Below, one piece after another: positions 23,329 to 37,053 of a DNA stretch of 64,000 bases (its first letter is position 1; each line of letters begins with the position of its first letter). Below the pieces are notes generated by a model. It saw only the letters and a program-made list of their open reading frames with translations, searched no databases and had not been told where the DNA came from. The DNA is from Phaeosaccion multiseriatum (lineage: Eukaryota > Ochrophyta, other classes). Location of the stretch: positions 1-64,000 of the forward strand of contig OZ218958.1 of NCBI GenBank assembly GCA_965112735.1, written 5' to 3'. The translations under genes were made by a program, and so were the position numbers.

Positions 23329-26300
23329 GTGTGTGTGTGTGTATGTGTGTGTGTATCTGGGACAGCACTAGCCCTTTCCGACTCGGCTTTACTTAGGCTT
23401 AAGGTTCGGCTATACTTTCCTTAGGGTTAGATGCACCCCACAGAGACACCACAACCTACTCACTCACTTTGCTCTCTCCGACGCTACCGATAGGCCCATG
23501 GGCTGCCGTCCTTCCCACTCTTCCAAATTCACTGCGATGCTCCTTCCTCCTCAAGAGTCTCGACTGCCCTTCCCCTTCCCTTCCCCAGCGCTCGTCTTGT
23601 CCTCTTGTGCAGCGTCTATGCCCAAGCTTCACATGGCCCAAACAAAATCGAAATCTCTCTTGAGTCTCTGACGGGACTCTCTCACTTGACTCTCTCAGTT
23701 GACTCTGGCACCTTTGCATCGCTCGGTACTCTGCGAAAATGTCACTTTTCCCCCCCACTCTCCCCCAACTCTTCCCCTGCCGTGTATGCTGTGTACGTAT
23801 GTACTTTCCATGCCCCAGGAGCGACCATCCCGGACCGGATGGGGCGGGGCACCAAGCAGTTCTTTATGAGCAACTCCGAGAAGGGCTGCGCTGAGGTCCT
23901 CGTCAAGTGCAAGGTAGGGGAGAGAGGGCAAGGGAGAGAGGGTGAAGAGCAGAGGGAAGGCGGTAGGGTGCAGAGGGTACAGGGTGGAGAGTAGAGAATA
24001 GAGGGGAGAGGGGTGGAGAAGGCAGAGAGTAGAGAATAGAGGCGAGAGGGGTGGAGAGAAGAAGGCAGAGAGTAGAGAATAGAGGGGAGAGGGGTGGAGA
24101 GAAGAAGGCAGAGAGTAGAGAGTAGAGGGGAGAGGGGTGGAGAGAAGAAGGCAGAGAGTAGAGAGTAGAGGGGAGAGGGGTGGAGAGAAGAAGACAGAGA
24201 GTGGAGAGTAGAGGGGAGAGGGGTGGAGAGAAGAAGGTAGAGAGTAGAGAGTAGAGGGGTGGAGAGAAGAAGGTAGAGAGTAGAGAGTAGAGGGGTGGAG
24301 AAAAGAAGACAGAGAGTGGAGAGTAGAGGGGAGAGGGGTGGAGAGAAGGCAGAGAGTAGAGAATAGAGGAGAGAGGGGTGGAGAGAAAGAAGGCAGAGAG
24401 TGGAGAGTAGAGGGGAGAGGGATGGAGAGAAGAAGACAGAGAGTAGAGAATAGAGGGGAGAGGGGTGGAGAGAAGAAGACAGAGAGTGGAGAGTAGAGGG
24501 GAGAGGGGTGGAGAGAAAGAAGGCAGAGAGTAGAGAGTAGAGGGGAGAGGGGTGGAGAGAAGAAGGCAGAGAGTAGAGAGTAGAGGGGAGAGGGGTGGAC
24601 AGAAGAAGGCAGAGAGTAGAGAGTAGAGGGGAGAGGGGTGGAGAAAAGAAGACAGAGAGTAGAGAGTAGAGGGAAGAGGGGTGGAGAGAAGAAGGTAGAG
24701 AGTAGAGAGTAGAGGGGAGAGGGGTGGAGAGAAGAAGGCAGAGAGTAGAGAGTAAAAAGGAGAGGTCCGTGTGTGTCTCCTTCCCTCGCTGCTGCCCATA
24801 TGCCTCCCACCGCCCGTGCTGTAGGTACCGACTCTGCCCACTCCCCCTTCTGCCCCCGCCTGCATACTGACGCTTACGCCTTTACCCTGGCCCCTCTTCA
24901 TCTCGCCCCTTGTGCCCTGTGCAGGGGCGGGGTGGGCACGGCTCCATCCCTGCCAACGCCTCCAACGCCTTGGAGATGGCCAGCCACGCCGCCCTCGCCC
25001 TGTCGAGCTACAGCCCCCCCTTGGAGCTAACGGAGGAGTGGCGGAGCTTCGTGAGGGCGCTGGACATTCCCGCAGCACTCAAATGGGCGCTGAGCAATCG
25101 CGTGACGCTCCCCGCCGTGGTGAAGCTGCTGCTCAGCAAGGGAAACCCCCTCGGGCCCATCGCGCACGCCCTCACGCGCATGACCATCAGTCCCAACCAC
25201 GTCACAGGGAGTGTCAAGGTGAGGGTTAGGTTAGGGTTAGGTATCAATTTCAATTTAGTCAATGCCTCTGCCTTCTTCCCTGCCTCTCCGACTCGCTCAC
25301 TGGCTTTTCTCACTCCTTAGTCCCCGGTGCTGCACCCCCCACGCCCCCCCATGAATCGCATGAGCATGAATCTCTCGTCTCTTGTGTCTCCCCTCTCTTG
25401 ACAGACGAATGTGGTTCCCGAGGCCGCTACCCTGCACGTGGACGTCCGCACCTTACCGGGGCAGAGCGAGTCTTACATCCATCAACACGTGGAGGCGGCC
25501 CTCAAACGCAGGGGAGGAGACCGCGGGTGAGTGAGTAGGGTGAGTGAGTAGGGGGAGTGAGTAGGCGCAGGGCAGTTCCAGTGCCTGTCAGTGCTGACAC
25601 CCTCCCCATCCCCTCTCAGTCCTTTGGCCTGTGTGGAGGTGGAGGTCATCCACTTCACCCCCGCTACTCGGAGCCCTGTCGTAGGCAATGACGATGGCGG
25701 CCCTGACCCAGGCAAGGAGAGCCCCCCCCCCGTGTGGCGTGCGCTCTCGGAGGCGGCGGTGGAGGTGGTGCCAGGGGCGACACTCGTGCCCGTCATGCTC
25801 CCGGGAGGGACGGACTGCCGCTTCTACAGGGAGGTAAGTGCCCTGCTGTGAGGAGGAGGTGCAGAGGAGGGACGAGGGAGGAGGGAGGAGAGCTCTGCGA
25901 CCGTGGGGTTGGGGGCGGTGCTTGCTTTGTACGCCACGAGCCCACGCCCCTCCCACCCACCCTACCTTCTACCTTCCTCCCTCTCTCCCTCCCTCCCTCC
26001 CGTCCTCCCTCCTCTCACTCTCTCCCTCTCTCCCTCCCTCTCCTACCCCTCCCACATGGCGGGCTGAACTCTCTCAGGCGGGCGCCGCTGCCTTCGGGGC
26101 GAACTTGCTCGAGCCTGCCATCACCTTCGGTATGAGCGGTGGAGGATGAAGGACTGACCAGACATGGGGTGGGAGGGGGGCTCGCAGCAAGGAGGGACTG
26201 TGGTTGGGGGAGGAACAGATCGTGACGCCGATTGAAATTTCCCTTGCCTTGGCTTGCCCCGCCTGTGCTTGTTGTGCTTGTGCTTGTGCAGGGGAGATGA

Positions 26301-26727
26301 TGGCGCGCTTCCACGGGACCAACGAGCGCATCAGCGTCAGGGCCCTCTGGACAAGGTTAGAAGGGGCGTTACAAGGGGTTAGGGTTAGGGTTAGCGGCTC
26401 TTAGCGTTAATGTTAGGGTTAGCGGCTCTTAGGGTTAGGGTTAGGGTTAGCGGCTCTTAGGGTTAGGGTTAGGGTTAGCGGCTCTTAGGGTTAGGGTTAG
26501 GGTTAGCGGCTCTTTGGTTAGGGTTAGCGGCTCTTAGGGTTAGGGTTAGCGGCTCTTAGGGTTAGGGTTAGGGTTAGCGGCTCTACGCTCTACGACTTTG
26601 CCTAGAGCACATATGTTATGTTAACAATGGCTTTGTTGTGGCCCGTGTGTGTATGTGTGTGTGCGTACGCAGTCTGCAGTTCTACACGCTCGTCGCCCAC
26701 CAGCTCTTGGTGCAGGAGGGGCAATAG
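21669..26727 (+). CDS. M20-family zinc metallopeptidase (carboxypeptidase S / PM20D1-like)
   Basis: Eleven exons (21669-21905, 22075-22272, 22511-22734, 23112-23218, 23819-23913, 24925-25218, 25405-25526, 25620-25833, 26078-26129, 26292-26355, 26673-26727) give 553 residues. All introns are GT-AG and in phase. The N-terminal hydrophobic stretch ([14 protein letters not shown]) could be a signal anchor. M20 zinc-site motifs are complete: SHVDVVP (His145, Asp147), GRGAVDMLG (Asp184), SDEEAG (Glu222 as base, Glu223 as ligand), GRGGHGS in the lid domain (His292) and FHGTNERIS (His522). The order and length fit the carboxypeptidase S/PM20D1 branch, which cleaves or forms N-acyl and peptide amide bonds. 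The substrate is not predictable. The ATG at 21669 was chosen because the 21312 ATG would overlap the divergent gene. Introns 5 and 10 hold tandem repeats. Confidence 0.88.
23925..24765. repeat. purine-only minisatellite in intron 5 of the M20 gene
   Basis: About 840 bp of nearly pure G/A on the plus strand, with units of roughly 37-44 bp such as AGAGTAGAGGGGAGAGGGG followed by TGGAGAGAAGAAGGC. It makes the intron about 1 kb, several times longer than its neighbours. Homopurine tracts like this can form triplex DNA. Confidence 0.85.
26377..26585. repeat. interstitial telomere-like repeat in intron 10 of the M20 gene
   Basis: Eight or so composite units of (TTAGGG)1-3 followed by TTAGCGGCTC. 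Orientation is TTAGGG on the plus strand, opposite to the CCCTAA of the chromosome end. It lies entirely within a GT-AG intron (26356-26672). Confidence 0.9.
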
Positions 26728-28114
26728 CAGATGGTGACACAGCAGCAGCAGCAGCAGTTGGTGATACGGTAGCAGGCAGCGCCCCGCCTCCCACAGGCCC
26801 TGTGTGCTGTGCGATCGATGCCCCCCTGGGCCCAAGCGGCCCTCCTCCCCTCCTCCCCTCCGATGGCAGCTCATGCGATGGCAGCTCACGGGATGGCAGC
26901 TCACGGGCCGACAGCCACACCACCGAGAGACACCACCAGCTCCACCCTCGATGGACACCGGCAGACTGTACAACATTGTACATGGCAGCAGTGGCTCCGA
27001 TAAGGCACAGGCATGTTGGATGCAGCAGCGAGTGCAGCAGCGAGTGCAGCAGCGAGGCGAAGCAGTGCCCCTGTCGTCCCTGCTGAAGCACCCTTGAACC
27101 CCCTCCTCACGCTCCCAAGCAGGGGCAGCAGCAAGAGGAGATCCGCCAGTAGTGAGATGGACTAGGACTAAGGGATTGTAAGTACGTGTGGGAAGGGGGG
27201 GGCAGCCGCAGGCCCAGACAGACGAGGGAGTGGGAGTGGGAGTGCGGTTGGGGGAGTGGCGCTTCGGCTTCCTCGTGTGTCTTAGGGGGCAAGGGTAGCG
27301 GATTGCCCTCGTTGGTTTCGTGCTAAACACTGCCCATTCAGCCAAGCCTCTCTGACCTAGGGGGGGCGGCCCCACACAAGTATTTGGAAGCACGGGTAGG
27401 GCAATATCGGGTAGGGCACTATCGGGTAGGGCACTATCGGGTAGGGCAATATCGGGTAGGGCAATATCGGGTAGGGCAATATCGGGTAGGGCAATATCGG
27501 GTAGGGCAATATCGGGTAGGGCAATATCGGGTAGGGCACTATCGGGTAGGGCACTATCGGGTAGGGCAATATCGGGTAGGGCAATATCGGGTAGGGCAAT
27601 ATCGGGTAGGGCACTATCGGGTAGGGCACTATCGGGTAGGGCAATATCGGGTAGGGCACTATCGGGTAGGGCAATATCGGGTAGGGCAATATCGGGTAGG
27701 GCAATATCGGGTAGGGCAATATCGGGTAGGGCAATATCGGGTAGGGCAATATCGGGTAGGGCACTATCGGGTAGGGCAATATCGGGTAGGGCAATATCGG
27801 GTAGGGCAATATCGGGTAGGGCAATATCGGGTAGGGCACTATCAGGACATCAGGACACGCACTCTTGGAGGCACACCCATCGTGTGGGAGGGACACTGCC
27901 TCATGCCAGAGCTCTACAGGTCTATGCAGAGCTCCTTCCATTGATGGATTATCGAATGAAGAGAAGACCCAAGTACACCCACATCACCACCCAAAAGTGC
28001 AAGTCAATCGATGAAGCGCAAACTGCACACTTTCCCTCCCCCCCCCCCACAGGACCGTTCAGCCCTCAGCCCCTCTCTCGAACGGCCGCAGCACTGAAAC
28101 GCAAACTGCACTCT
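26728..28114. other. convergent intergenic region between M20 gene and giant gene
   Basis: This is 3' flank of both genes. After the M20 stop there is a CAG run fused to TTGGTGATACGG (26741-26769). Then come GATGGCAGCTCA repeats (26863-26905), GCAGCGAGTGCA repeats (27023-27055) and the 15-bp minisatellite listed separately. I find no convincing gene; the open frames here follow from the repeats. Confidence 0.6.
27396..27843. repeat. 15-bp G-rich minisatellite
   Basis: About 30 copies of GGGTAGGGCAATATC, with CACTATC variants. Two GGG runs per unit with loops of 2 and 7 fit the G3+N1-7 rule for G-quadruplexes along the whole plus strand. The length is a multiple of three, so all frames stay open (for example a GQYRV pentapeptide repeat), which does not indicate coding. 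Confidence 0.92.
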
Positions 28115-28665
28115 TCACCCTCCAGCGATGTCCCCAAGGAGCTGTGCCTGCACGAGGCTGTGTCTGGTCACGTCCCCTGCCTCTCTATACAGCGAAAGGG
28201 CCGCCTCCCGCAGCGCACGAGCTGTGGGCCCTCCCGTCAATGCTTGCGCCAATCGCTCCGCTTCGTCCTCCTCCTCTTCCTCCTCCTCCTCCCCCTCCCC
28301 CTCTTGGTTATTGCTGGCCCGGGTGTGTGCCCTCTCTCTGGTGCTGGAGCCTCTGCTCGACTGCCTGTCCCTATCGCCTTTGCTGCCTTTACTGCTCTGG
28401 CGGCCTTTGCGCATGCCCACAACGCCGCTCTCGGGGGGCGGAGGAAGGCACTCTACGGCGTCTCTGACGTAAGCGAGGCACATGAGGGCGTAGGCCTCGC
28501 TCAGGGCGTTTTGGCGGCTTGCTGCATCACCAACTGTTATATCACCAGCTGCTGCTGCTGCTGCTGCTGCTGAGCTGCGGCAGAGTGCGAGGACTCTCTC
28601 GTAGTGCTGAACGTGATGATGATGATGATGATGATGCCGTACGGTACGGAGAGGTGGGAGCGGGG

Positions 28666-28696
<31 letters not shown>

Positions 28697-29095
28697 CACA
28701 CACACACCGGGGAGCACAGCAGCGTGAGAAGCAACGCACACGTTGTTCCAGAAGGGATTCCAATAGGGAAGGAGTGTAGGAGAAGTGCTATAGCAAGGGT
28801 GAGTGGCATCTGTGGCCATAGCAAGGGTGAGTGGCATCTGTGGCTGACTCACCTTCCTTGCCATGCCGTACATGTCCTTGCTTGAACGTGAGGCCCACTG
28901 CCTCTGCTTGCTGCACCTCTGCCCCTCGCCCTCCTCACCCTGCCCCCCTTGTTGGTCGTCGTCGGCGCGCTTGGCCTTGGCCACTCGAAGTAGGAGATCT
29001 TCGGGCTTGGGCCTTTTCGCAGCCCCCCCCCCGCTGTCCCCACGCTCCGGTCTCCTACCAGGGACAGGAGAATCACCACCTTCCTTTTTGCCATG

Positions 29096-29131
<36 letters not shown>

Positions 29132-32100
29132 GTCATCATCATCGGCGGGATCGACGAGGTTCAGCAAGTTAGGGCTAAGGCCCGTGAGGTTGGGGCTCTT
29201 ACCCCTCTTGCGCTTACTGCTATTGGCCACCCTGCTACTGACCGCCTTGGCCTTGGCGTGGATGAGGAGCACATTGGAGGCGACTTCATGCACGTGGGTC
29301 CTCTTGTGCTTCTCCTCGCGCCCCCCGCGCCCCTCCCTTCCCCCCTGTCTCTTGCCCCCCCCCCTCCGATTGTCCCTGCCCTTGATCTTCGAGGGTGTTC
29401 TCTCCCCTCTCTCCTCCTTCTCCGCCTCAATCTCCGCCTCTCTCCTCTCCCTCCTCTCCGCCTGTCGATAGCAAGCGTGCCCCAGACAGAGCTCAGCCGC
29501 GGCTTCCGAGGCTTTCACAAGAGACCCCTCTCTCCCCTCGCAGCTCCTCGCCACTCGAGCATGCCAGGAGAAGTGGTCATACGCCTGTGCGTCGTCGCCG
29601 AGCGCCGCGCAGCACCACCCGAGGAAGCTGTGTGCGCAGGCCCTCTCCCGGGGGGATTTGCTCCTCTCCGCGGCCCTGAGCTGTAGCAGGAAGAGCTCCA
29701 TGGCGGACTCCGCGTCTGCGTGTTGGTACAGCTCGAGACGCCCCAGCGCCCCCAGCACGCGCGCCGCCTCTTCGGAGCGCTTCTCCTGCCCATATGCCTT
29801 GAGCTCCTCTCGAGCCTCGAGCAGGAGGGCCCTCGCCGCGTCGAACTCTCCACATACGACCTCGAGAGACGCCAAGTGGCGCAGGCAAGTCGTCGCCAAC
29901 CTGCAGCGCCGCTTCTCGGACCTTGTGTGAGCGACGACGCGCTGCCCTCCTGTTGGCGGGATTGGGATGTCCCCCCCCCCTTCCCCCTCTTCTGGCCTCT
30001 TCTCCTCCTCCTCCTCCTCCTCCTCTTCTTGTTGTTGTTGTTCTACGCCCCCTCCTACCCCTCCTCCCCCTCCTCCTCTTGCCCCCCCCTCGTCGTCAAG
30101 TACTCCTCCCTCCCCTCCCTCCCAGCTCTTCACCTGGCACCAGCGCCCCCCTCCTGTATCACCAATTCCCCCCCCTACCCTTGCGCTCTGCTCCCGGAGC
30201 AGCTCTAGAACGGTTCTGTAGGGCAAGGCCACCTCTCCAACGGCGTCCCTCAGGCCTTCCATCACCGCCCCGTCCGCTGCCATCCCCTCCCGTACGGCCG
30301 CATTCACTGCCATCCCCTCTTCGCATGCCTGCCCCAGGGGGAGCAGCTCTGCCAGCCGCTGCAGGCCACTAACCTTCCACAGCCATGTGTCGGGCAGGAG
30401 AATGTCGAGCTCGGCCATGCCAAGGCCGCCAATGTTGTCGCCGTTGAGGTCTTCCTCCTCGTCCTCTTCTAAGGGGGAGGCTGTCCCTGAAGGAGACGAG
30501 GAAGGCCGAAAGGAAGGCTGCTGCCCATATGACTGCCGCTGTATCTGTACCACCATCTGCTGTACCACCAACTGCTGCGGCTGCCGTCGCCGCTGGCGGG
30601 GGATGAGGTGGAAGGGCAGGAAGTTCGGTGTCTCGTCGAGGTCCATGCTCAGTCGCAGCATGCCCTGAGCCGCTCCCACGTGCAGGAGAGAGTCACAGAG
30701 CCCCAAGGCCTCGCTCGCCTTCAGCACGCACACGCACACGTCAGACGGAGCAGTGGGTAGCTCGCTGGTACGGAGCAGGCGCGACGTCCGTGGGCGAGTG
30801 TGTGAGGAGGGGGTAGGAGGGATGGCAGTGGATGGTGCGGGGGCCGAGCAGAAAGGCGAGAGCCGTCCTCGGCCTCCCCCTCCACTGCCATCCGCACCCC
30901 ACCCCCTCACCCTCAGTGGAGCTGTGGGGAGGGCGGCAGTGGAGGGGCGTCCCCCTCGTCCATGCCTCCCCCCCTCGGAGTGATGTACGACCAACTGCTG
31001 TACCTCCAACGGCTGATGCAGTGCCACCTCCCTCAGCAGGAGCTCCACCCTCGCGTGGGAGGAAGCCAGGCTCTGTTGCGGGGCCTGTGTGAGGAAGGAG
31101 GAGGGAGGAGGGGAAAAGAAGGAGGGGGAAACCCATGCCTGGCATCAGCGTCAAAATGTAGCGGCGAGGCTGTTGCACGTACCACAGCGTAAGGCAAGGA
31201 AGGCCTTGACTAATGAATGAGTCACTCACAAGTCAGTCACTTGGAAGGCATAGATAGGACTGACCCACTCACCATGAGACAGAGCTGCGTGTCGCTGAGG
31301 TGCAGCAGCGCTCTGAGGCGCGTGCGCGAGAGAGTCGAGAGAGAGGGCTCTTCAGAGATCAGCGCCATCTGTGAACAGAGATGTAGAGGCGGCGGGCAGG
31401 CGATGAGGAGAGGCCCAGGCTGCTGTCAGGCACCGCTTGCCCATGTACCCCCAACATGTAGTACCTCTGTATACCTCGAGCTTGCTTAGGGTTAGGCCCC
31501 CCTCCCACTCACCAGGGGCATGCTCGCCTCGTCGGCCTGTCTCTCCTGCTGTGACTGCTGCTGTATCACCAACTGCTGCGATTGGGGCTTTATTCTGTCT
31601 AGCAGCTCCAGCTGGCGAAGAAAGCACTGCTGCGCCTCGGGCAAGTTGGAGTGTGAATGTGAATCAACGCCCGCCAGCAAGATGCGGCCCTGGCGGTTGG
31701 GTTGAAAAGAGGGAGGGGCGTGGGTGCGTATAGGTTCGTGTGGATTGGTGTGCGTGGGTGTGCATGTGTGCGTGGGACCGGTGCGTAAGGCGCAGGGCAG
31801 GGGATGGCAGTGGATGGATAGATCAGGGGATGGCAGTGGATGGACAGAACAGGACAGGAGAGGACAAGCAAAGAGGGAGAGAGAGAGAGAGAGAAAAGCT
31901 AACCCTACCCCGACACTGATACGACTGTGTCCTGACACTGGTACTTAGGGCTGTGTCCTGACACTGGTACTTAGGGCTGTGTCCTGACCCCACTGGGTAT
32001 GAGGCACGCACTCCCCAGGAGCCCCTTCATGAGCGCACACTAACGCACGCACCTGCAGCCCTTGGGTGAGAGCCATGAGGAGAAGGCTTTGGTTAAGGAG

Positions 32101-32789
32101 GGGGAGGAGCGCCGCGCAGCGCATGGCGGCCTCGCACGCTTCCGAGGCAGCGCCAAGGTCCCACAGAGGGGGAAGCAACAAGGCCTCCGCCATGCCGCGG
32201 TAGAACAGCCACACGAACAGGGCCTCCCGCAGCTCACCCAGCCCCCCTGCCTCCCCCTCTGTGCCAGGGCCATGTGCCGTCCCTCTTGCCGCCTTGTGCT
32301 GGAAGCGCATTGCCGCTGCCCGCATGCTCAGCAGGGCCCTCACCGCATCTCTTGCCCGCCCGAGGGAAAGGTACGCGTCGGCAAGCTCTGCCCACAGGTC
32401 CAGCGTCAGGGGGGAGGGGAGGTGGGGGGGGGGAGGGGGGCCGTTGGGGGGCCCACTGCCGCTGTGCCCCTGCTGCGACTCTCGCTCACCTTCTCCTCCC
32501 CCTTCTCCTCCTGCTGCTGCTTTTGGCGAGGGGGGCGGGGCGGGGTGGTTAAGTTTGTTGACATACACGGTCGGAGCATGGCAGCGGGTGGCAGTAGATG
32601 GCAGTGGATGACAAGTTGGGGAGCCTCACCCTCTCCCGCCGAGCCCCGCACATCAACACACCCACGTACCTGTCCGATTCGTCTCGGCCTTCGACTTTGC
32701 TCCCGCCGTGCGGTGAGTGCCCACGCTCGGAGTCACCGACCGCGCATCACCAACTCCTCCCCCTCCTCCCTCTCCTCCCTCTCCTGCTC

Positions 32790-32838
<49 letters not shown>

Positions 32839-35800
32839 TCCTCCTCCTCCCCCCTCAATCATAGAGTGTCGCTTGGTCTCTGGCGCCGTAGACATGGCGG
32901 CCACGGAGCCTCCTCCATGTCCCTGGCGGCTCAAAGCGACGGAGCCTTTTCGATGTCCCCGGGGGCTCAAAGCGATGGAGCCCGGCCCCACCTCTGCTGC
33001 CATCCCCGACTCCGCCCCCTTGGCAACAGTAGCACCCCCAGCAGCACCCCCCGCAGCAGCAGTTGGTGATTCAGCAGTCGGTACTTTAGACGCGCTCTCG
33101 GCCGCTCTGGCGTCCCGCTTGGCCTCCCTTTCCTCACAGCGCCGCCTCCTGCGTATCACCAACTGGGCCTCCTCCTCTGCATGCAGCGCGGCGGCAACAC
33201 GCAGAGCCTCAACAAGGAGCGCAGGGACGGCCCTCAGCCTCTCCCTCACACCCCCTGTGAGGCGGCACACCCTCGCCAGGCTGCAGAGAGCCAACAGGTG
33301 CAGCGTCGCCAGGCCTCGGTCGTGGCCCCGCTCATGGTCAGTGGCGGAGCCTACCTCATCCCGTCTGTCTGTGCGAGCCTTGCTGAGTGCCCTGCAAATG
33401 GCCAAGCTCTGTCCCCACAGCACGAGCGCCATCTCCTTCCTCCCCTCTCTGAGGCAGCGCTCCCCACTGCACAGCGCCTCGAGTGCCGCGTCCACCCCAC
33501 TTGCCCGCACGGCGGTGGCGGCCGAGGCGAGAGCAGCAGCAGCAGCCGCCTCTGATGACTTGAACGCTCCCCCTATCCCTCCTCCTCCTCCCCCTCCCTC
33601 CAAAGGCCTGGCCTTTGGCTCTCCCCCCGCCGCCCCCCCTCCTGCTGCTGTACCACCACCAACTGCTGCTGCTGCTCCTCCTGCTCCTGCTTCAGTTCCC
33701 CCTCCTCCTCCTACTGCTGCTGCTGCTCCTCCTCCTGTTGCTGCTGCAGGCTGACCTTCTGGGTTGATTCTCTGACGTTGCTGCAGAGATACCGTACCCT
33801 GCTCAGAGTGTGCCCCCCCCGCGCCCCTGGCAAGTGCGCCGATCACCGCCGCGATGCCCTTGAGGGCCCGCCACTCGCGCGACACCGCCCCCATGTCTGC
33901 CTTGTCCCCCTTCTTGTCACCACCGCCCCCCTCTTCCCCAATCCCGGAGGGGGGTGGTCCTGAGCCTGAGCCTGAGGCTGGGCCTGCCCCAGGCGGGTCT
34001 CGTTCATCAGCAAGCGTGGCAGCGAGCAGCGTGGCCGCCAGTGAGGCCTCCTTGGCCCCCCTATGCCCTTGGCCCCCCCACCCCCCGCTGCTCTTCCTGC
34101 TCTTCCAGTGGGCCAGCAGTTCGCTGGACAGATGCTTCAGCACGAGCGCCAAAGGGGCGCGCCGCACTTCCACGCGAAGGTCCCTCTGCAGTGCCCCCCC
34201 CCCTGCCCCCCCTGCGAAGCCCTTGAGAGAGTGGCCCCCCTCCCCCTCCCTCCCTTCCTCCTCCTCCATGCCGCCGCCCCCTCGCGCCCCGGCGTGCTTG
34301 AGACGCCTCTCCCCCTCGAGTCTGACCTTTCGCGTCGATGTGCGCGTGAGCCAAAAGCGCCGCCGTAGAGCCTCACAGGCCTCACCGCCTGCCGTGCTCA
34401 CCATCATACTCCTCTTGGTGCTCCCTGCCCTCCTTGCTGCCCTCTTGGGCTCTGTGGTGTTGGTGCTCCTGCGTCTCTCCCCCTCTCCCCCCTCTCCCCC
34501 TGCTATGCCTATGCCCTTACTCTCCGTTCCCGCTTCTTCCCTTCCTTCTCCTCCCCCTCCCATGGGCCCGAAGGCGAAGGCCAGGTCATCCTCCTCTTCA
34601 TCCTCCTCCCCCCCTCCCCCGCCCACCACCAGACTTAGCACGCCAGTGCCAAGGGTGCTCACGGAGTCAGTGTCCATTGTGCCGTCCATTTTGAGCCTCT
34701 TGCCTCCTTGTCCGTCCATTTTGAGCCTCTTGCCTCCTTGTCCCCCCTCCTCTACAATCCACTTGTCGAGGCGGCTGAGACTCTGCCCCTCCTCCTCCCC
34801 ATCGCCCCCCTCCCCCCCATCGCCTCCCTGCCCCCCATCGCCCCCCTCCAGCCCACCAAGTGCCATCTGGTGTTGCTCTGCCCTATCTAAGATGAGGTCA
34901 TACAGCCTCTCTCTCGCCGCCTTCGTCTCCCACGTTGCCGTCATGACACCCCCCCCTGCGGCAGTCGCAGCGGCGGCGTCTGAGTCAGCCCTGCCCTCCC
35001 CCTGCCCCTCTGCGCCCCCCCCCCCCCCCTTGACACCAGCTACTGCACCACCGCTCCCTGCGCTGCCCACGCTCCCCGGCCCCCCCTCCCCTCCCCCCTT
35101 GCCCCCCTTGCTGCCCTTTCTGCCGTACGGGCCCGCTCCTCCTCCCGCCCCCGACGTCAAGCTTGGCCGCCCCCCGCCCCCGCTACCTTCCCTGTTGTGC
35201 TCGCTGCTGGTCTTCCACTGCCCCCCCCACGCGATGGCCCTGCCCGTCCACAAGTCCACCATGTGCGTATTGTGCGTATTGTGCGCGCCGCCCCCCGTCC
35301 GCTGCCATCCCTCTCCCCTGTCCACGCCAGACAACGTGCCGCTCATAGGGGCTCTGAAGGCGCCCATGCGGCTCGGAAGTTCGTAGTGCACGAAGAAGGC
35401 CTCTAGCCGAAGCACCAACTTGTGAACAGCTTCCTCCTCCTTCAGAGGCGACACCTGCAGCTCTTGCCCCGCAGTCACCGCAGACGACAGGCGCGGCCCT
35501 TTGTCGTCGACAGGTACGCCCCCCCCCGTTCTCGTGCTCTGCGGCCGTACCACCAACTGCTTGCCCTTCCCTGCCTGCCCCTGTGCCCTCTGGCTGAGGT
35601 GCCTGACTCTGTCGAAGTCCCCATGCCTCTGTACGAGAAGGTCTTGCAGCAGCAACGTCTCGTTGAGCTTGACAAAGTGCTCAACAGAGGGGATGCACAC
35701 CGCACTGCCACTCAAACTCTTCATGCCTCGCTGCAGGCCCCCCGCCCCTTCCCCAGCTAAAGCTGCACTACCACCTGGCGCCGTATCACCAACTTGTGCG

Positions 35801-37008
35801 GCAAGGACAGAAGAGGAGTATTCGTCGATAATGTGCTCCATGTCCTGCAGGCTGAGACGTCTCCAAAGCCGTGTCTCCCTCACGAACAGCAGCACTTCGT
35901 CTTTTGTCAGACCCGCGCCGTCACAGCGCCGGTACAGAGAGAAGACAAAGTCCAGCAGGCTCTGGGGGGGGGGTTACAGGGGGGGGCGTGGTGTGTGTGT
36001 GGTGAGGCAGAGAACCTTTAGGTACCTCTTGAGGGCCTTCGGCAGCAGCAAGCTGACACACTGCTTGACACTTGATACAGACTGCTTGACACTTGATGCA
36101 CACTGCTTGACCTGTCCCTCACTCACCCTGAGGTAGCGCTGCATATCTTCCTTAGAGATGGGGCCCATCCTGCCGTGGTGGCTGTGGTGGTGGTGGCTGT
36201 GGTGGTGGTGGTGGTGGTGATGGTGGTGGGCGTGGTGATGGTGGTGGTGGTGGTGGTGGTGGTGGTGAGGGTGGTGATGGTGGCTGGGTTGGTGCGTGTG
36301 GTGGGCCCCCTGTACGTGCAGATGAGAGCTGATGCGATTACTCGCACGGTGGTGGTGATGGCTCCCTCCGTGGTGGGCAGACCCCTTGCGGTGGGAAGAG
36401 CTCACGGCTCTCTCAGCCCTCTCTTCGCCGTCCCTCTGGGACGGGCCCGCCTCGACTCCGTGGGGCACAGGGGGAACAGCGAAGAGCTCCCCGTACTTCG
36501 CTCGGCCGAAACGACGGCCGACAAGAGAGAAGAGCGAGAAGAGAAGAGGAGAGGAGAGGGGCACAGGGGCAGGGGCACAGGGGGGCAGAGGCACAGGGGG
36601 GCAGGGGCACAGGTGGGCAGGGGCACAGTCAGTTAGAGAGGAAGCGTGCGTGGTCGCTGGGCTCCGGCAGCGTTTTCGGGCTCTCCCCTCCCCTAACCGT
36701 AACCGTAACCCCTCTGTCTTGAACCGCTAGCCCCAAACCCCCCCACCTTCTGCTTGCACTGTGCTAGCAGGCCTAAGAAGCTCTGTCCTGCGTCCGCCCC
36801 CTCTGCCAGCACGAAGGCCAAAGTGAGCAGCGCGCTTTGGAAGTCAGAGAAGGTCAGGTGCCTCTGACTCGCCTCCCTGCCCAGGATGAGCACCGAGGAC
36901 AGCGCTTTGAACAACAACTTCGCACTGAACGACGCGCTCATACCCATCTTCTCGGCCTGGGTAGAGGCATATGGGAAGGGGGAAAGGGGCGCAGCTAAGT
37001 CATACGGG

Positions 37009-37053
<45 letters not shown>
